A stretch of DNA of 64,000 bases from an uncultured Parasphingopyxis sp. (lineage in GTDB: Bacteria > Pseudomonadota > Alphaproteobacteria > Sphingomonadales > Sphingomonadaceae). Below the pieces are notes generated by a model. That model was not told where the DNA came from. It saw only the letters and a list, made by a program, of their open reading frames with translations, and searched no databases. Shown in pieces: positions 52,643 to 62,141 of this stretch. The stretch is taken from the NCBI GenBank assembly GCA_947259005.1, contig CAMYKP010000007.1, positions 186,001 to 250,000 of the forward strand, given 5' to 3'. The translations under genes were made by a program, and so were the position numbers. Positions within the stretch are counted from its first letter, which is position 1. Every line of letters begins with the position of its first letter.

Positions 52643-54390
52643 CAGACCAGCGCCTTTGCTTCGTCTTCCATGACACCCGAAACGGTATCGGACTGGAGGA
52701 TCATCTCGGTATGGGCTGCGCCTGAAGGGATCATCGGGAAGCAGTTTGCCAATTTGGACACGCAGCAATCGACGAGTACCGGGCCGTCATAGGCCAGCAT
52801 TTCGGCGATGCCGGGTTCCAGCTCCTGCTGTCCTTCGATCCGGATGCCTTTCCAGCCATAGGCTTCGGCCAACTTCACAAAATCTGGAAGGGAATCGCTA
52901 TAACTTTCTGAATAACGACCGGAATATGTCAATTCCTGCCACTGGCGGACCATGCCCATATATTCGTTGTTGAGGACGAAAATCTTGACCGGAAGCCGAT
53001 ACTGGCTGGCCGTTCCGAGTTCCTGGATGCACATCTGGATAGAGGCTTCGCCGGCAATATCGACAACGAGCGCGTTCGGATTACCGATCTGTGCGCCGAT
53101 AGCCGCAGGCAGGCCATAGCCCATCGTGCCAAGACCGCCCGAAGTCAGCCATTTGTTCGGTTTTTCGAAATCGAAATGCTGGGCCGCCCACATCTGATGC
53201 TGACCGACCTCGGTGGTAATGATCGGGTTTTTCTTGTGCGTGGCTTCCCAAAGCGCCCGAATGGCGGCCTGGGGCATGATTTCGTCTTTGGATTCCGGGA
53301 AAGCGAGGCATTTGGTCGCACGCCAGCCATCGATCCGCGCCCACCAGTCCTGCAGATCCGCCTTTTTATGCTGGCGCGCTTTCCAGACCTTGACGATATC
53401 TTCCATCGCGCGCCCGGCATCGGCGTTTATGCCAAGGTCTACAGGCACGATCTTGTTGATCGAGCTGCGGTCGATATCGATATGGATTTTTTTGGAGTCC
53501 GGCGAAAAGGCATCGAGCCGCCCGGTCACGCGGTCATCGAAGCGCGCGCCGATCGCGATAATCAGATCGGCCTTGTTCATCGCCATATTGGCCTCGAACG
53601 TACCGTGCATGCCGAGCATGCCCAGCCATTGTTCGGACGAGGCGGGCAGGGCGCCAAGGCCCATCAGCGTCGAAGTAACCGGTGCTCCGGTGATGCGCGC
53701 CAGTTCGCACAGCATCTGGCTGGCGCCGGGCCCGGCATTGATGATGCCGCCGCCGGTATAGAAGACCGGGCGTTTGGCGGCCGCAATCATTTCGACAGCT
53801 TCTTCTATCTGCTTGGGGTCGGGCTTGTCGCGCGGGACATAGGCCTTGTGCGCAATCGGCCCCGATTTGCGATACACGCCGGTCGCGACCTGCACATCCT
53901 TGGGAACGTCGACAACCACGGGCCCGGGCCGGCCAGTAGTGGCGATGAAAAAGGCTTCCTGGATAACATTGCCCAGCTTGTCCGGGTCTTTGACCAGATA
54001 ATTATGCTTGGTGCAGTGGCGCGTGATGCCGATCGTGTCGGCTTCCTGAAAGGCGTCGGTGCCGATCAACGTGGTGGGAACCTGACCGGTGATGACCACC
54101 ATCGGGATCGAATCCATCAGCGCATCGGCGATGCCCGTGACCGCATTGGTCGCGCCCGGGCCGGACGTGACGAGAACGACGCCGGGCTTGCCAGTCGCGC
54201 GGGCATAGCCTTCCGCGGCATGGGCCGCGCCCTGTTCGTGGCGGCACAGGATGTGGCGGATTCGCTTCTGCTCGAACAGCGCGTCATAGATCGGGAGAAC
54301 CGCGCCGCCCGGATAGCCGAAAATGACTTCCACACCGCAATCCAGCAGCGCTTCCACCAATATATCCGCTCCAGCTTTTTCGGCTGCCAT
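52642..54390 (-). CDS. ilvB: Acetolactate synthase large subunit IlvB
   Basis: 582-residue thiamine-diphosphate enzyme. Seen are the N-terminal VEVIFGYPGGAVLPIYDAL with the catalytic Glu in CRHEQGAAHAAEGYARATG, the FAD-binding middle domain, and the C-terminal TPP motif VVDIAGEASIQMCIQELGTA...NNEYMG. The GDG motif reads GEA, with Glu where Asp is usual; I recall the same change in alphaproteobacterial relatives. It makes acetolactate from pyruvate. First gene of ilvB-ilvH-membrane protein-ilvC. Confidence 0.94.
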   Translation of the reverse strand: MAAEKAGADILVEALLDCGVEVIFGYPGGAVLPIYDALFEQKRIRHILCRHEQGAAHAAEGYARATGKPGVVLVTSGPGATNAVTGIADALMDSIPMVVITGQVPTTLIGTDAFQEADTIGITRHCTKHNYLVKDPDKLGNVIQEAFFIATTGRPGPVVVDVPKDVQVATGVYRKSGPIAHKAYVPRDKPDPKQIEEAVEMIAAAKRPVFYTGGGIINAGPGASQMLCELARITGAPVTSTLMGLGALPASSEQWLGMLGMHGTFEANMAMNKADLIIAIGARFDDRVTGRLDAFSPDSKKIHIDIDRSSINKIVPVDLGINADAGRAMEDIVKVWKARQHKKADLQDWWARIDGWRATKCLAFPESKDEIMPQAAIRALWEATHKKNPIITTEVGQHQMWAAQHFDFEKPNKWLTSGGLGTMGYGLPAAIGAQIGNPNALVVDIAGEASIQMCIQELGTASQYRLPVKIFVLNNEYMGMVRQWQELTYSGRYSESYSDSLPDFVKLAEAYGWKGIRIEGQQELEPGIAEMLAYDGPVLVDCCVSKLANCFPMIPSGAAHTEMILQSDTVSGVMEDEAKALV

Positions 54391-54442
54391 GTTCTTCGTC
54401 CGTTACCTGATGTTGCGCTGCGATAGCAGCGTCGAGACCGGG

Positions 54443-54471
54443 CTGCTAGACAGGCAAAAATTGTCTGTCAA
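54443..54471 (-). promoter_or_regulatory. Candidate sigma-70 promoter of ilvB
   Basis: TTGACA (54466-54471) and TAGCAG (54443-54448) on the minus strand with a 17-base spacer, about 53 bases before the ilvB start. The -35 is perfect and the -10 is weak. No leader peptide is seen in this short interval. Confidence 0.4.
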
Positions 54472-54477
54472 CGAATT

Positions 54478-55428
54478 TTACAGTAATTTAGTTACAATTT
54501 TACTCTCATAAACGTTATATTCTGATTCGGATATGCGTGACCACTCGGGGGGCGGCTGATTGGCGAACCAGGTATATTGCCGCTTGGCATAGCGGCGCGT
54601 CGCCTGGGCGGCTGCCGCAACCGCCGCGTCACGCTCCATTTCTCCCTTGAGAAAGGCCGCGATTTCAGGGACTCCGATAGCGCGCATGATCGGCAGGGAA
54701 GGGGCGAGCCCGCGAGCGAGCAGCGTTTTAACCTCTTCCACCGCACCGCTTTCGAACATGTTGGCGAAGCGCCGGTCGCACCGTTCATACAGCCAGTCGC
54801 GGTCGGGCAGCAGGAGCAGCGGCGCAAGCCCGATATCGCCTGCAATGCCTCCGCTTTTCTCCCGCTGCCACTGCTCTATGGGCCGTCCGGTCGACCGAAC
54901 CACCTCGAGCGCGCGGGCGATTCGGCTTGAATCGGCCGGGTTGAGGCGTGTTGCGGACGCGGGATCCTCGCGCTGAAGGGCCGCATAGGCATCGGCAACC
55001 GGCAGGGCGCGTATCTCTGCGCGGATTTCGGCATCGATTTCCGGGATGGGCGCCAGCCCTTCAAGCAGGGTCCGGTGATACAATCCCGTTCCCCCGACAA
55101 GGATGACGGGTTTGCCTTTCCGATGCGCGGCCGCAATCTCCGTCTTGGCGTCATGGGCCCAGCGGGCCGCCGAGCAGGCTTCTTCGCCGCCGATATAGCC
55201 GAACAGGCGATGAGGGAGCGCCGCTTCCTCGGCCTCACTTGGCCGGGCAGTGACAATCCGCATGTCGCGATAGACCTGGGCACTGTCGGCGTTGATGATC
55301 ACGCCGCCGGTACGCTCGGCAATTCGCATTGCAAGAGACGACTTGCCGCTGGCGGTTGGCCCGGCAATAAGCGCGACCCTGGCCCCCGCGATGTTCCCGG
55401 AGGCGTTTTCGTTGGAGTTCCCGCGCAT
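54478..55428 (-). CDS. miaA: tRNA dimethylallyltransferase MiaA
   Basis: 316 residues from ATG 55428. It transfers dimethylallyl to A37 of tRNAs reading UNN codons. P-loop [17 protein letters not shown], then [28 protein letters not shown] with the conserved DSxQx[20 protein letters not shown] and the C-terminal tRNA-binding [13 protein letters not shown]. In-frame ATGs at 55434 and 55446 are alternative starts. The chosen start codon overlaps the divergent serB start (CATG), so part of each 5' end lies in the other gene. Confidence 0.92.
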   Translation of the reverse strand: MRGNSNENASGNIAGARVALIAGPTASGKSSLAMRIAERTGGVIINADSAQVYRDMRIVTARPSEAEEAALPHRLFGYIGGEEACSAARWAHDAKTEIAAAHRKGKPVILVGGTGLYHRTLLEGLAPIPEIDAEIRAEIRALPVADAYAALQREDPASATRLNPADSSRIARALEVVRSTGRPIEQWQREKSGGIAGDIGLAPLLLLPDRDWLYERCDRRFANMFESGAVEEVKTLLARGLAPSLPIMRAIGVPEIAAFLKGEMERDAAVAAAAQATRRYAKRQYTWFANQPPPEWSRISESEYNVYESKIVTKLL

Positions 55429-56308
55429 GTTCATTGCAACGCTCATAGCAGCAGATCGGCTTTCCGCAGACGATATTTCGCAGGCGCGTGATTTGCTTGC
55501 GGAAGCGGGGGCAGAAATTCTCGGAACAGACTGGATAGAAAGGGAAAAAGCTGTCGATATCCGTTTTACAGGCGATCTGGCCGGTGCCCGAAATGCACTC
55601 GGTGCGCTGAGCGGAAGTATCGACGTCATCGTGCAGGCGGAAACGGGACGGGCCAAAAAGCTGTTCATCGCCGATATGGATTCGACGATGATAACGGTCG
55701 AATGTCTCGACGAACTGGCCGATTATGCGGGGTTCAAGCCGCAGGTTTCGGCGATTACCGAACGGGCGATGCGCGGCGAGCTGGATTTTGTCGCGGCGCT
55801 CGACGAGCGCGTCGCGCTGCTCGAGGGCATGGATGAAGAGATCGTCACACGCTGCCATATCGAGCGGGTCGCTCTGTCGCCTGGCGCAGTGTCGCTAGTC
55901 CGGACAATGAGGGCGCATGGCACGCATACGGTGTTGGTGTCGGGCGGTTTCACACTGTTTGCCGATCGCGTGGCGGCGGAAATCGGTTTCGACAGGGCCA
56001 TTGCCAATCGGCTTGAAATATCGGCGGGCAGCCTGACCGGCCGGGTCATCCGGCCCATTGTCGATAGCGCCACGAAACGCCGGGTTTTGCTGGAAGAAAC
56101 CGAGAGGCTGGGGCTGGCGCGCGAAGACACGCTGGCGATTGGCGATGGTGCCAATGATCTTGCGATGATCGAGCAATCCGGTCTCGGGATCGCCTATCGC
56201 GGCAAGCCCAAATTGCGCGATGCGGCGGATGCCCGGATCGATCATGGAGATTTGTCTGCCTTGCTCTACGCGCAAGGCTATCCCCGCAGGGAATGGGTCG
56301 AAAGCTAG
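55427..56308 (+). CDS. serB: Phosphoserine phosphatase SerB
   Basis: 293-residue HAD-family enzyme, last step of serine synthesis. An N-terminal ACT-like region precedes the HAD core: motif [18 protein letters not shown] (nucleophile Asp), motif [17 protein letters not shown], Lys region, and motif [24 protein letters not shown]. The ATG at 55427 has GGAG 11 bases upstream; the frame is open further up only because miaA is antisense. Divergent from miaA with overlapping start codons. Confidence 0.93.
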   Translation: MFIATLIAADRLSADDISQARDLLAEAGAEILGTDWIEREKAVDIRFTGDLAGARNALGALSGSIDVIVQAETGRAKKLFIADMDSTMITVECLDELADYAGFKPQVSAITERAMRGELDFVAALDERVALLEGMDEEIVTRCHIERVALSPGAVSLVRTMRAHGTHTVLVSGGFTLFADRVAAEIGFDRAIANRLEISAGSLTGRVIRPIVDSATKRRVLLEETERLGLAREDTLAIGDGANDLAMIEQSGLGIAYRGKPKLRDAADARIDHGDLSALLYAQGYPRREWVES

Positions 56309-56619
56309 TTGGCCCGCGTCATGTCTGCGGCGACCGCGCTGAGCGCAAAAGCTACGGACTCTTCATCGCCAGCGAAGCTGAGCTCGATACCCGCTTCCGA
56401 AATGGCATGAACCTCGGCGATTATCTCGCCCGCTGCCGGGTGAACCAGCCTGACCTTCGCGCCGCATTCCGGATTTACATTGCTGCGAATGGTGGCACCG
56501 CGGCCCGAAACGCTTTCCAGCGCTGCCGGGGAAGGGGCATCGGCATGGATGACGCACATCCGCCGTCTGCGCCATGGCGTTGCCATTGATCCGCCCTGTA
56601 TTCTGTACTGTCGCGACAT
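56305..56619 (-). CDS. PilZ-like small protein
   Basis: About 104 residues. The C-terminal 70 residues (LESVSGRGATIRSNVNPECGAKVRLVH, AGEIIAEVHAISEAGIELSF) have the beta-barrel spacing of a degenerate PilZ domain, and the basic RRRR segment before it could supply the RxxxR of a c-di-GMP site. The ATG at 56619 has AGAGGAAG upstream; ATG 56586 with GGCGG is an alternative. The stop overlaps the serB 3' end by 4 bases (convergent). c-di-GMP binding is not established. Confidence 0.5.
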   Translation of the reverse strand: MSRQYRIQGGSMATPWRRRRMCVIHADAPSPAALESVSGRGATIRSNVNPECGAKVRLVHPAAGEIIAEVHAISEAGIELSFAGDEESVAFALSAVAADMTRAN

Positions 56620-56680
56620 CCACACTTCCTCTGCTCAGGAAGCGAGTAACGACCATCCACGAAAATTCGGTTAAACCGGC

Positions 56681-57715
56681 TTACCGGCGACGAACGGTGA
56701 TGCACTCCGATCCGGCACGGGTGGCGGCGGCACAGGCCTGACGGGCCTGGGCCTGGGTCTGGAAAGGCCCGGCCTGGAGCCGCGTATAGGGCCCTGCGCG
56801 TACCAGAAATGGCTGCAGGTCGGCGAGCGAAGAGTCTCTGGCTGACACCTGGCGCCACAGGGCTTCTGCCCTTGGACGCTCACGGAATGACCCAAGCTGG
56901 ATCCGCCAATCGCCTGTTCGCACGGCCGGAGGAGCGGCTGGAGGCGCTGCTGGCGGCGCCTGAGTGACGGCAACCGGCGGGCGGGTCTGTGCAGGCGGAG
57001 ATGCCATTGGCGGAGATGCGGGCGGCGGGGATGAAGCGGGCGGTTGGGCGACAGGCGCGGGTACCGGAACCGGCGTGAAGGTCGGGGTTGGTGCAGAAGG
57101 CGGCGCACTTGGCGGCGGCGGCGCGCTGGCGATCTCGGTCGTCTGGCTTTCCTGCTGCATCCGCGCGGCCATCGCCGTGCCTTCCTGGCGCTGTTCGAGC
57201 GGGATATAGCTGTCCATCTGCTCGAGGCTGGTCGATGCCTGCGGCAATCCGGCCGCGCTGGCATTGGTCATCAGAGCATAGGCGCGTGGCCAGTCTCGCG
57301 GCGCAAGATCGCCGTTAAACAGTGCCGTGCCATAGATATACTGGGCGCGCGGTTCGCCGCGATTGGCGGCGCGAATGATATAGGGCATCGCCTCTTCGCG
57401 ATTGCCGTCCTGAAACAGGATCAGCCCGTAATTGGCTTCGGCCTGCAAATGGCCTTGCTGCGCAGCGCGGCCGAACAGGTCGCGCGCACGCTCCATATCC
57501 TGCGGCACACCGCGACCGAGCTTGTAGGCCTGACCCAGGTTGAACTGCGCATCGGGATCGCCGGCATCGGACAAAGGCTGCCATTCGGCGATGGCGCGGG
57601 CATAATCGCCGCCGCGCCAGGCTTCGACGCCTTCCTGGACGCCTGCACTGGCCCCCCACGGTAACGCTATCAGGGCCAATGCGGCGCCGATCGCCGCTCT
57701 GTGCCTCATCGCCAT
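56681..57715 (-). CDS. Exported Sel1/TPR protein with C-terminal SPOR domain
   Basis: 344 residues. Signal peptide (AAIGAALALIALPWGASA), then four Sel1-type repeats (about 25-165: DPDAQFNLGQAYKLGRGVPQDMERARDLFGRAAQQGH and similar), a Pro-rich linker (about 190-265), and a SPOR domain at the end (WRIQLGSFRERPRAEALWRQV ... YTRLQAGPFQTQAQARQACAA). SPOR domains bind denuded septal peptidoglycan. Ribosome site GGAGAAC. Divergent from the parA-like operon, whose last gene also ends in SPOR. Confidence 0.85.
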   Translation of the reverse strand: MAMRHRAAIGAALALIALPWGASAGVQEGVEAWRGGDYARAIAEWQPLSDAGDPDAQFNLGQAYKLGRGVPQDMERARDLFGRAAQQGHLQAEANYGLILFQDGNREEAMPYIIRAANRGEPRAQYIYGTALFNGDLAPRDWPRAYALMTNASAAGLPQASTSLEQMDSYIPLEQRQEGTAMAARMQQESQTTEIASAPPPPSAPPSAPTPTFTPVPVPAPVAQPPASSPPPASPPMASPPAQTRPPVAVTQAPPAAPPAAPPAVRTGDWRIQLGSFRERPRAEALWRQVSARDSSLADLQPFLVRAGPYTRLQAGPFQTQAQARQACAAATRAGSECITVRRR

Positions 57716-57821
57716 ATGCAGTTCTCCATAATTTTACGCGCTTTACTTATCGGGGATATTAGCAGGGTTAAAGCCGGATTAGCAAAGTTGAACCGTCCAT
57801 TTCCGGGACATCAATCAAAGT

Positions 57822-57838
57822 TTAACGTCGAGCGTTAA
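57822..57838. promoter_or_regulatory. Palindrome between divergent SPOR loci
   Basis: TTAACG-TCGAG-CGTTAA: perfect 6-base arms with a 5-base spacer, inside the 185-base region between the Sel1-SPOR gene and the ParA-like gene. Contains two TTAA half-sites 9 bases apart, not the canonical CtrA spacing of 7. Candidate shared operator. Confidence 0.4.
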
Positions 57839-57900
57839 CCAGATTTTAGTCACCTGAGTGGCAATGCCGGTCATGAAATACCGCCACCAAAGGGGATATC

Positions 57901-58623
57901 ATGCGGGTCTTGGCATTAGCATCGCAAAAAGGCGGCTCTGGAAAAACAACGCTTTCCGGGCACCTTGCAGTAGAAGCGCAACGCAGCGGCGCCGGTCCGG
58001 TGGTGTTGATCGATATCGACCCCCAGGGATCGCTCGCCGACTGGTGGAATGAACGCGAAGACGACATGCCTGCCTTTGCGCAGACCACCGTCGCGCGGCT
58101 TGCATCGGATCTTGAGGTTTTGCGGCAGCAGGGTTTCAAACTCGCCGTGCTCGATACGCCGCCCGCCATCACGATGGCGATCCAGAGCGTTATCCAGGTT
58201 GCCGAACTCATTGTCATTCCGACCCGCCCGAGCCCGCACGATCTGCGCGCCGTCGGTGCGACGGTCGATTTGTGCGAACGCGCCGGTAAGCCGCTGATCT
58301 TCGTGGTCAACGCGGCAACGCCCAAGGCGAAGATCACCTATGAAGCCGCTGTCGCACTTTCTCAGCACGGCACGGTTGCTCCGGTCACCCTCCATCATCG
58401 CACCGATTTCGCGGCCTCGATGATCGATGGCCGCACGGTCATGGAAGTCGATCCGAACGGTAAATCGGCGACCGAAGTGCATGAGCTGTGGAGCTATATC
58501 TCCGATCGGCTCGAAAAGAATTTCCGCCGCACCGTATTCAGCGGACCCAAGTTCGCAGCCCAACCGGGCGCGGTACATCGACCGGCAGCAGGTGGCTTTG
58601 GCCGCCGGGTGACAGGTCAGTAG
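57901..58623 (+). CDS. ParA/MinD-family ATPase
   Basis: 240 residues. Deviant Walker A KGGSGKTT (about 11-18), Walker A' LIDIDPQGSLADWW, Walker B LAVLDTPPAI and switch regions as in plasmid-type ParA proteins. It lacks an N-terminal HTH. The tail (about 200-240) is basic and disordered. It is not beside parB or parS-like sequences and so is an orphan ParA; its partner is probably the RHH-like protein 7 bases downstream. AAGGGG ribosome site. Confidence 0.85.
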   Translation: MRVLALASQKGGSGKTTLSGHLAVEAQRSGAGPVVLIDIDPQGSLADWWNEREDDMPAFAQTTVARLASDLEVLRQQGFKLAVLDTPPAITMAIQSVIQVAELIVIPTRPSPHDLRAVGATVDLCERAGKPLIFVVNAATPKAKITYEAAVALSQHGTVAPVTLHHRTDFAASMIDGRTVMEVDPNGKSATEVHELWSYISDRLEKNFRRTVFSGPKFAAQPGAVHRPAAGGFGRRVTGQ

Positions 58624-58630
58624 GAGCGAC

Positions 58631-59383
58631 ATGATGGGCGAAGAAAAATTCGCGTCGCTTTCCTCGGGCTTGCTCGCGCGCAAAGGTGCAGCAAAACCCG
58701 CCATGCGACGCCAGGGCTTTATCAATCCCGATGGTGATGTCACCGAAGATCTTGGCTGGAACGATATGGGGCTGGAAACGCCGCATCCGGTCAATGGCGA
58801 TCAGGAATATCACGGCGAAGCACCGCTTCCCGAGGTTCGCAAACAGCAGGAACAGCTCGCTGAAGGTCTGGGCGGTGCGGATTATGCTCCGTTCAACCAG
58901 GTGGATGCGCAGCCGGATGTGGTTTTCGAAGACGAGCCGCAGGATCTGGAACCCTATACGACCAATGGCCATGGGGGCCTGACCCCGATGGAGCCGTCTG
59001 ATGTCGAGCCGGAACCTGTTGAAGATGTACAGGAACAGATCGAACCGGAACCGGCACCACTGCCCGTTGCCGAAGCTGATGAAGGCGTTCTCGCCCATGG
59101 CCAGTCGCCATTGTCGGTCAAGAAAGCCGACCGGGAAGAACCGGTTGAACAGCATCAGCCCACCGAACTGAAAGAGCCCAGGGAACGGGATGTGCCGGCG
59201 CGCCAGAAGGTCGCCTTCACATTGCGGCTCGACAGGGAGCGCCATCTCAAACTGCGCTTGGCATCGGCGGTTACAAACCAGTCCGCCCAGCGTCTGGTGA
59301 CGGAAGCGCTCGATATGTTCCTGGAACAGCATCCCGATGTGCAAGCGCTGACCGGACCGATGTCCGCAGCCAACAAGCACTGA
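58631..59383 (+). CDS. Acidic linker protein with C-terminal ribbon-helix-helix-like domain
   Basis: 250 residues. The N-terminal 30 residues are basic (LLARKGAAKPAMRRQGFINP), then come about 130 acidic, disordered residues, and a C-terminal domain (RQKVAFTLRLDRERHLKLRLASAVTNQSAQRLVTEALDMFLEQ) with the strand-helix-helix order of ribbon-helix-helix DNA-binding proteins. An N-terminal basic tail plus RHH is the common layout of ParA partners, where the tail stimulates ATP hydrolysis. GGAG ribosome site. It sits between the ParA-like and SPOR genes. Confidence 0.65.
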   Translation: MMGEEKFASLSSGLLARKGAAKPAMRRQGFINPDGDVTEDLGWNDMGLETPHPVNGDQEYHGEAPLPEVRKQQEQLAEGLGGADYAPFNQVDAQPDVVFEDEPQDLEPYTTNGHGGLTPMEPSDVEPEPVEDVQEQIEPEPAPLPVAEADEGVLAHGQSPLSVKKADREEPVEQHQPTELKEPRERDVPARQKVAFTLRLDRERHLKLRLASAVTNQSAQRLVTEALDMFLEQHPDVQALTGPMSAANKH

Positions 59384-59398
59384 TTGAGGAGGGGTATA

Positions 59399-60895
59399 AT
59401 GAAGCCTAGCATCATCAAACTCGCAGCATCGACGCTAGCCGTCGGCGCATCGATCGTTGGATTTACGCCGCTGGCAAACAGCGCCTTTTCAACCGGGGCG
59501 TCGGATATGGACAGCCGCGTCGCCCAGCAGGCCGCCCAGGCCGCATCTTCGGCGCGCAGTGCGCTCTCCGAAAATGACAGCGCCGCCGCAATACGTCATG
59601 CCGAACTGGCGGTGAGCCATATGCCGAACAGTGCCGAGTACAGGCACCTGCTTGGCCGAGCCTATCTGGCAGCAGGCCGTTTCGCCTCGGCGGAAACGAG
59701 TTTCCAGGATGCGCTCACGCTCAACCCGGACTTGAACCGGACGGCTTTCAATCTCGCGCTGACCCAGATTGCCCAGGGTGATCGCGCCGATGCGCTTGCC
59801 GAACTGAACAATCTTGAAGGTCGCCTGGGTGCGTCCGATCTCGGCCTCGCCATGGCGCTTGCCGGGAATCATGACCGCGCAATCGAAATTCTTCAGCAGG
59901 CGGCCCGCGCCAATGGCGGCGATCCGCGTGCCCGGCAGAATCTGGCGCTGACCTATGCGATGGCCGGTCGCTGGTCGGAGGCCCGCATCACGGCTGCACA
60001 GGATATCAGCCTTGCCGATCTCGATACCCGGATGCGCGACTGGACCCAGTTCAGCGCGCCGGAGCATGACTGGGATCAGGTTTCCAGCCTGCTTGGCGTT
60101 GAAGCCGACCGGAACGATCCCGGTCAGCCGGTCCAGCTCGCCCTTGTGCGGCAGGACGACACGGTGATGATGGCTGAAGCGCCAGCTACGGTCGATTATG
60201 CCGAACAGAATCCGGTCGTTGCCTTCACGGCACCTGCCGAAGCCGGTTCCGTGGCTGACGTTCCGCCGGTCATCGAAGCCGAACCCGAGCCGATGCGCGT
60301 TGCTGCCGTGGATGTGGAAGATTATTCCGCACCTGCAGCCGATGCATTCATCGTCGAGGACGAAGACAATTTTGAAGAAGCCGATGCGGTCGATGCGATC
60401 GCGGTGGCAGCAGAGCCTTCTTCGCGGCCCGTGGTCGCCCTGACCGCACCGGTTGTTGCAATGGCCCAGGCACCTGTCGAGGAGAGCTGGCTTGCCGTTC
60501 TGCGTGCTGCACGAGCACCGGAACGCCCGGCCATGGCCGCCGCGCCAGTTGCCCAGCCTGCTGCGCCAGCCGCTTCGGCTGCCCCGGCGACCGATGGCGG
60601 CTATGTGGTCCAGCTTGGTGCATTTTCCACCGAAGCCAATGTTCGCGTTGCCTGGGATCGGGCGGTTCGCCGCTATTCCGGTCTTTCCGCCTATACGCCG
60701 TCGCATGCGACTTTCGACCGTGGCCGGACGCTGTACCGCCTTTCTTTCGGTGGTTTTGCAACGAGCCGCGATGCAGCCCGCATGTGCCGGACGCTTCGTT
60801 CGCGCGGTCAGGAATGTTTCGTGCGGACCCGCGCCGGCGATTCGCCGCTGCAGATGGCCGCTCGGGCCGGTGTAGGGGTGGCGGCCCTGCGCTAA
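59399..60895 (+). CDS. Exported TPR protein with C-terminal SPOR domain
   Basis: 498 residues. Signal peptide (LAASTLAVGASIVGFTPLANSA), TPR units (about 50-190: AAIRHAELAVSHMPNSAEYRHLLGRAYLAAGRFASAETSFQDAL quoted in part), a long acidic/Ala-Pro linker and a terminal SPOR domain (GGYVVQLGAFSTEANVRVAWDRAV ... YRLSFGGFATSRDAARMCRTLRSRG). It probably acts at the division septum by binding glycan strands. Strong GAGGAGGGG ribosome site selects ATG 59399 over 59384. Last gene of the ParA-RHH-SPOR operon. Confidence 0.85.
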   Translation: MKPSIIKLAASTLAVGASIVGFTPLANSAFSTGASDMDSRVAQQAAQAASSARSALSENDSAAAIRHAELAVSHMPNSAEYRHLLGRAYLAAGRFASAETSFQDALTLNPDLNRTAFNLALTQIAQGDRADALAELNNLEGRLGASDLGLAMALAGNHDRAIEILQQAARANGGDPRARQNLALTYAMAGRWSEARITAAQDISLADLDTRMRDWTQFSAPEHDWDQVSSLLGVEADRNDPGQPVQLALVRQDDTVMMAEAPATVDYAEQNPVVAFTAPAEAGSVADVPPVIEAEPEPMRVAAVDVEDYSAPAADAFIVEDEDNFEEADAVDAIAVAAEPSSRPVVALTAPVVAMAQAPVEESWLAVLRAARAPERPAMAAAPVAQPAAPAASAAPATDGGYVVQLGAFSTEANVRVAWDRAVRRYSGLSAYTPSHATFDRGRTLYRLSFGGFATSRDAARMCRTLRSRGQECFVRTRAGDSPLQMAARAGVGVAALR

Positions 60896-60914
60896 ACGAT
60901 ATCAATCCAGATTA

Positions 60915-62141
60915 TCAAGAGGGCGGTCGATCCACGGATTGGCCGCCCTTTATCGTATGGACGACCTTGCCCTGTACCGGCAGCTCGTCGAAGGGCGTGT
61001 TGCCGGCGCTTGAGGCCATGTTCATCGTGTCCACACGCCACGGCGCGTCCGCATCGAAAATTACCAGATCGGCCGCTGATCCTGCGCTCATAGCGCCTCC
61101 ATCCACACCGAGCAGTGTTGCCGGATTGCGGGATAGCAGGGCAAACAGCCGCGCCATATCGATATGGCCATCGCGGACCAAGCCCAGCGACAGGGTGAGC
61201 AGCGTTTCCGCGCCCGACATGCCCGGTTCTGCATCGGCATAGGGGAGGCGCTTGGCTTCCGGCCCCTGTGGATCATGCCCCGAACAGATGACGTCGATCG
61301 TTCCATCAGCCAGCGCGACAAGCGCCGCATCGCGATCCTCCGCACTGCGCAGCGGCGGTGAGAGTTTGGCGAAGGTGCGATAGGCCCCGATATCGACATC
61401 GCAGAGCAGCAGATGGCCGGGCGTGATCCCGCAGCTGATATGGACGCCGCGCGCCTTGGCTTCACGGATCAGGTCGAAGCCGCGTGCGGTGGTCACGGTG
61501 CGGAAATGGACATGGGCGCCGGTATCTTCCGCGAGCATCACGTCGCGCGCTATCGCCATCGCTTCGGAAATCGCGGGACCGCTCGGCAAACCCAGCCGGG
61601 TGGCCGTTTCCCCGTCGGTCGCCACGGCATGGCGGGACAGGCCCTCATCCTCGGCATGGGTGATGACCATCAGGTCGAGCGCAGCGGCGTAGGAGAGCAG
61701 CCGGTGCATCAGGCCGGAATCGGCAATGCGTTGGCGCCCGGTCGACACTGCAACCGCTCCGGCGCGCTGCATCAGGCCGATCTCGGTCAGTTCTTCCCCG
61801 TTCAACGCCTGAGTTGCCGCTGCCAAAGGGTGAACCCAGACAGTCGGTTTCCCCGCCGCGGCTGCATGCTGGACCATCGCTGGCTCATCAATCGCCGGAG
61901 ACTGGTCGGGCATCAGTGCGACACGCGTGATTCCGCCTGCGGCAAAGGCCGGAATATCGATGGCGAAACAGCCAAGATCGACAATTCCCGGTGCGACATG
62001 AAGGCCGCCGGCGTCTATGGATTTGGCGGAATCCGGAGCCGAGTCGACGATTTTGCCATCTGCACAGGCGATATCGCCCGGCAAGACGCTTCCGCCGACA
62101 GGATCGACCAGCGTGCCGCCTGTGATCGTGAGCGGGTTCAT
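60915..62141 (-). CDS. pyrC: Dihydroorotase-like protein lacking the metal-binding HxH (PyrC'/PyrX type)
   Basis: 408-residue amidohydrolase-fold protein in the pyrB operon. In active dihydroorotases the strand after VDPHVH holds H-x-H; here the text is [17 protein letters not shown], so both His are missing. The later Asp/His site reads CSGHDPQ. Such pseudo-dihydroorotases are known as structural partners that hold aspartate transcarbamoylase in an active dodecamer. The ATG overlaps the pyrB stop by 4 bases. A true pyrC must lie elsewhere in the genome if this reading is right. Confidence 0.85.
   Translation of the reverse strand: MNPLTITGGTLVDPVGGSVLPGDIACADGKIVDSAPDSAKSIDAGGLHVAPGIVDLGCFAIDIPAFAAGGITRVALMPDQSPAIDEPAMVQHAAAAGKPTVWVHPLAAATQALNGEELTEIGLMQRAGAVAVSTGRQRIADSGLMHRLLSYAAALDLMVITHAEDEGLSRHAVATDGETATRLGLPSGPAISEAMAIARDVMLAEDTGAHVHFRTVTTARGFDLIREAKARGVHISCGITPGHLLLCDVDIGAYRTFAKLSPPLRSAEDRDAALVALADGTIDVICSGHDPQGPEAKRLPYADAEPGMSGAETLLTLSLGLVRDGHIDMARLFALLSRNPATLLGVDGGAMSAGSAADLVIFDADAPWRVDTMNMASSAGNTPFDELPVQGKVVHTIKGGQSVDRPPS
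60920..60952 (+). terminator. Terminator-like hairpin after the SPOR operon
   Basis: AGGGCGG (60920-60926) and CCGCCCT (60943-60949) pair around a partly paired loop (GATCC/GGATT) and run into TTATC. It lies 25 bases after the TPR-SPOR stop and inside the last codons of the convergent dihydroorotase-like gene. Confidence 0.5.

Noticed and set aside
53176-54426. 416-codon plus-strand frame across ilvB
   Set aside because: Antisense shadow of ilvB.
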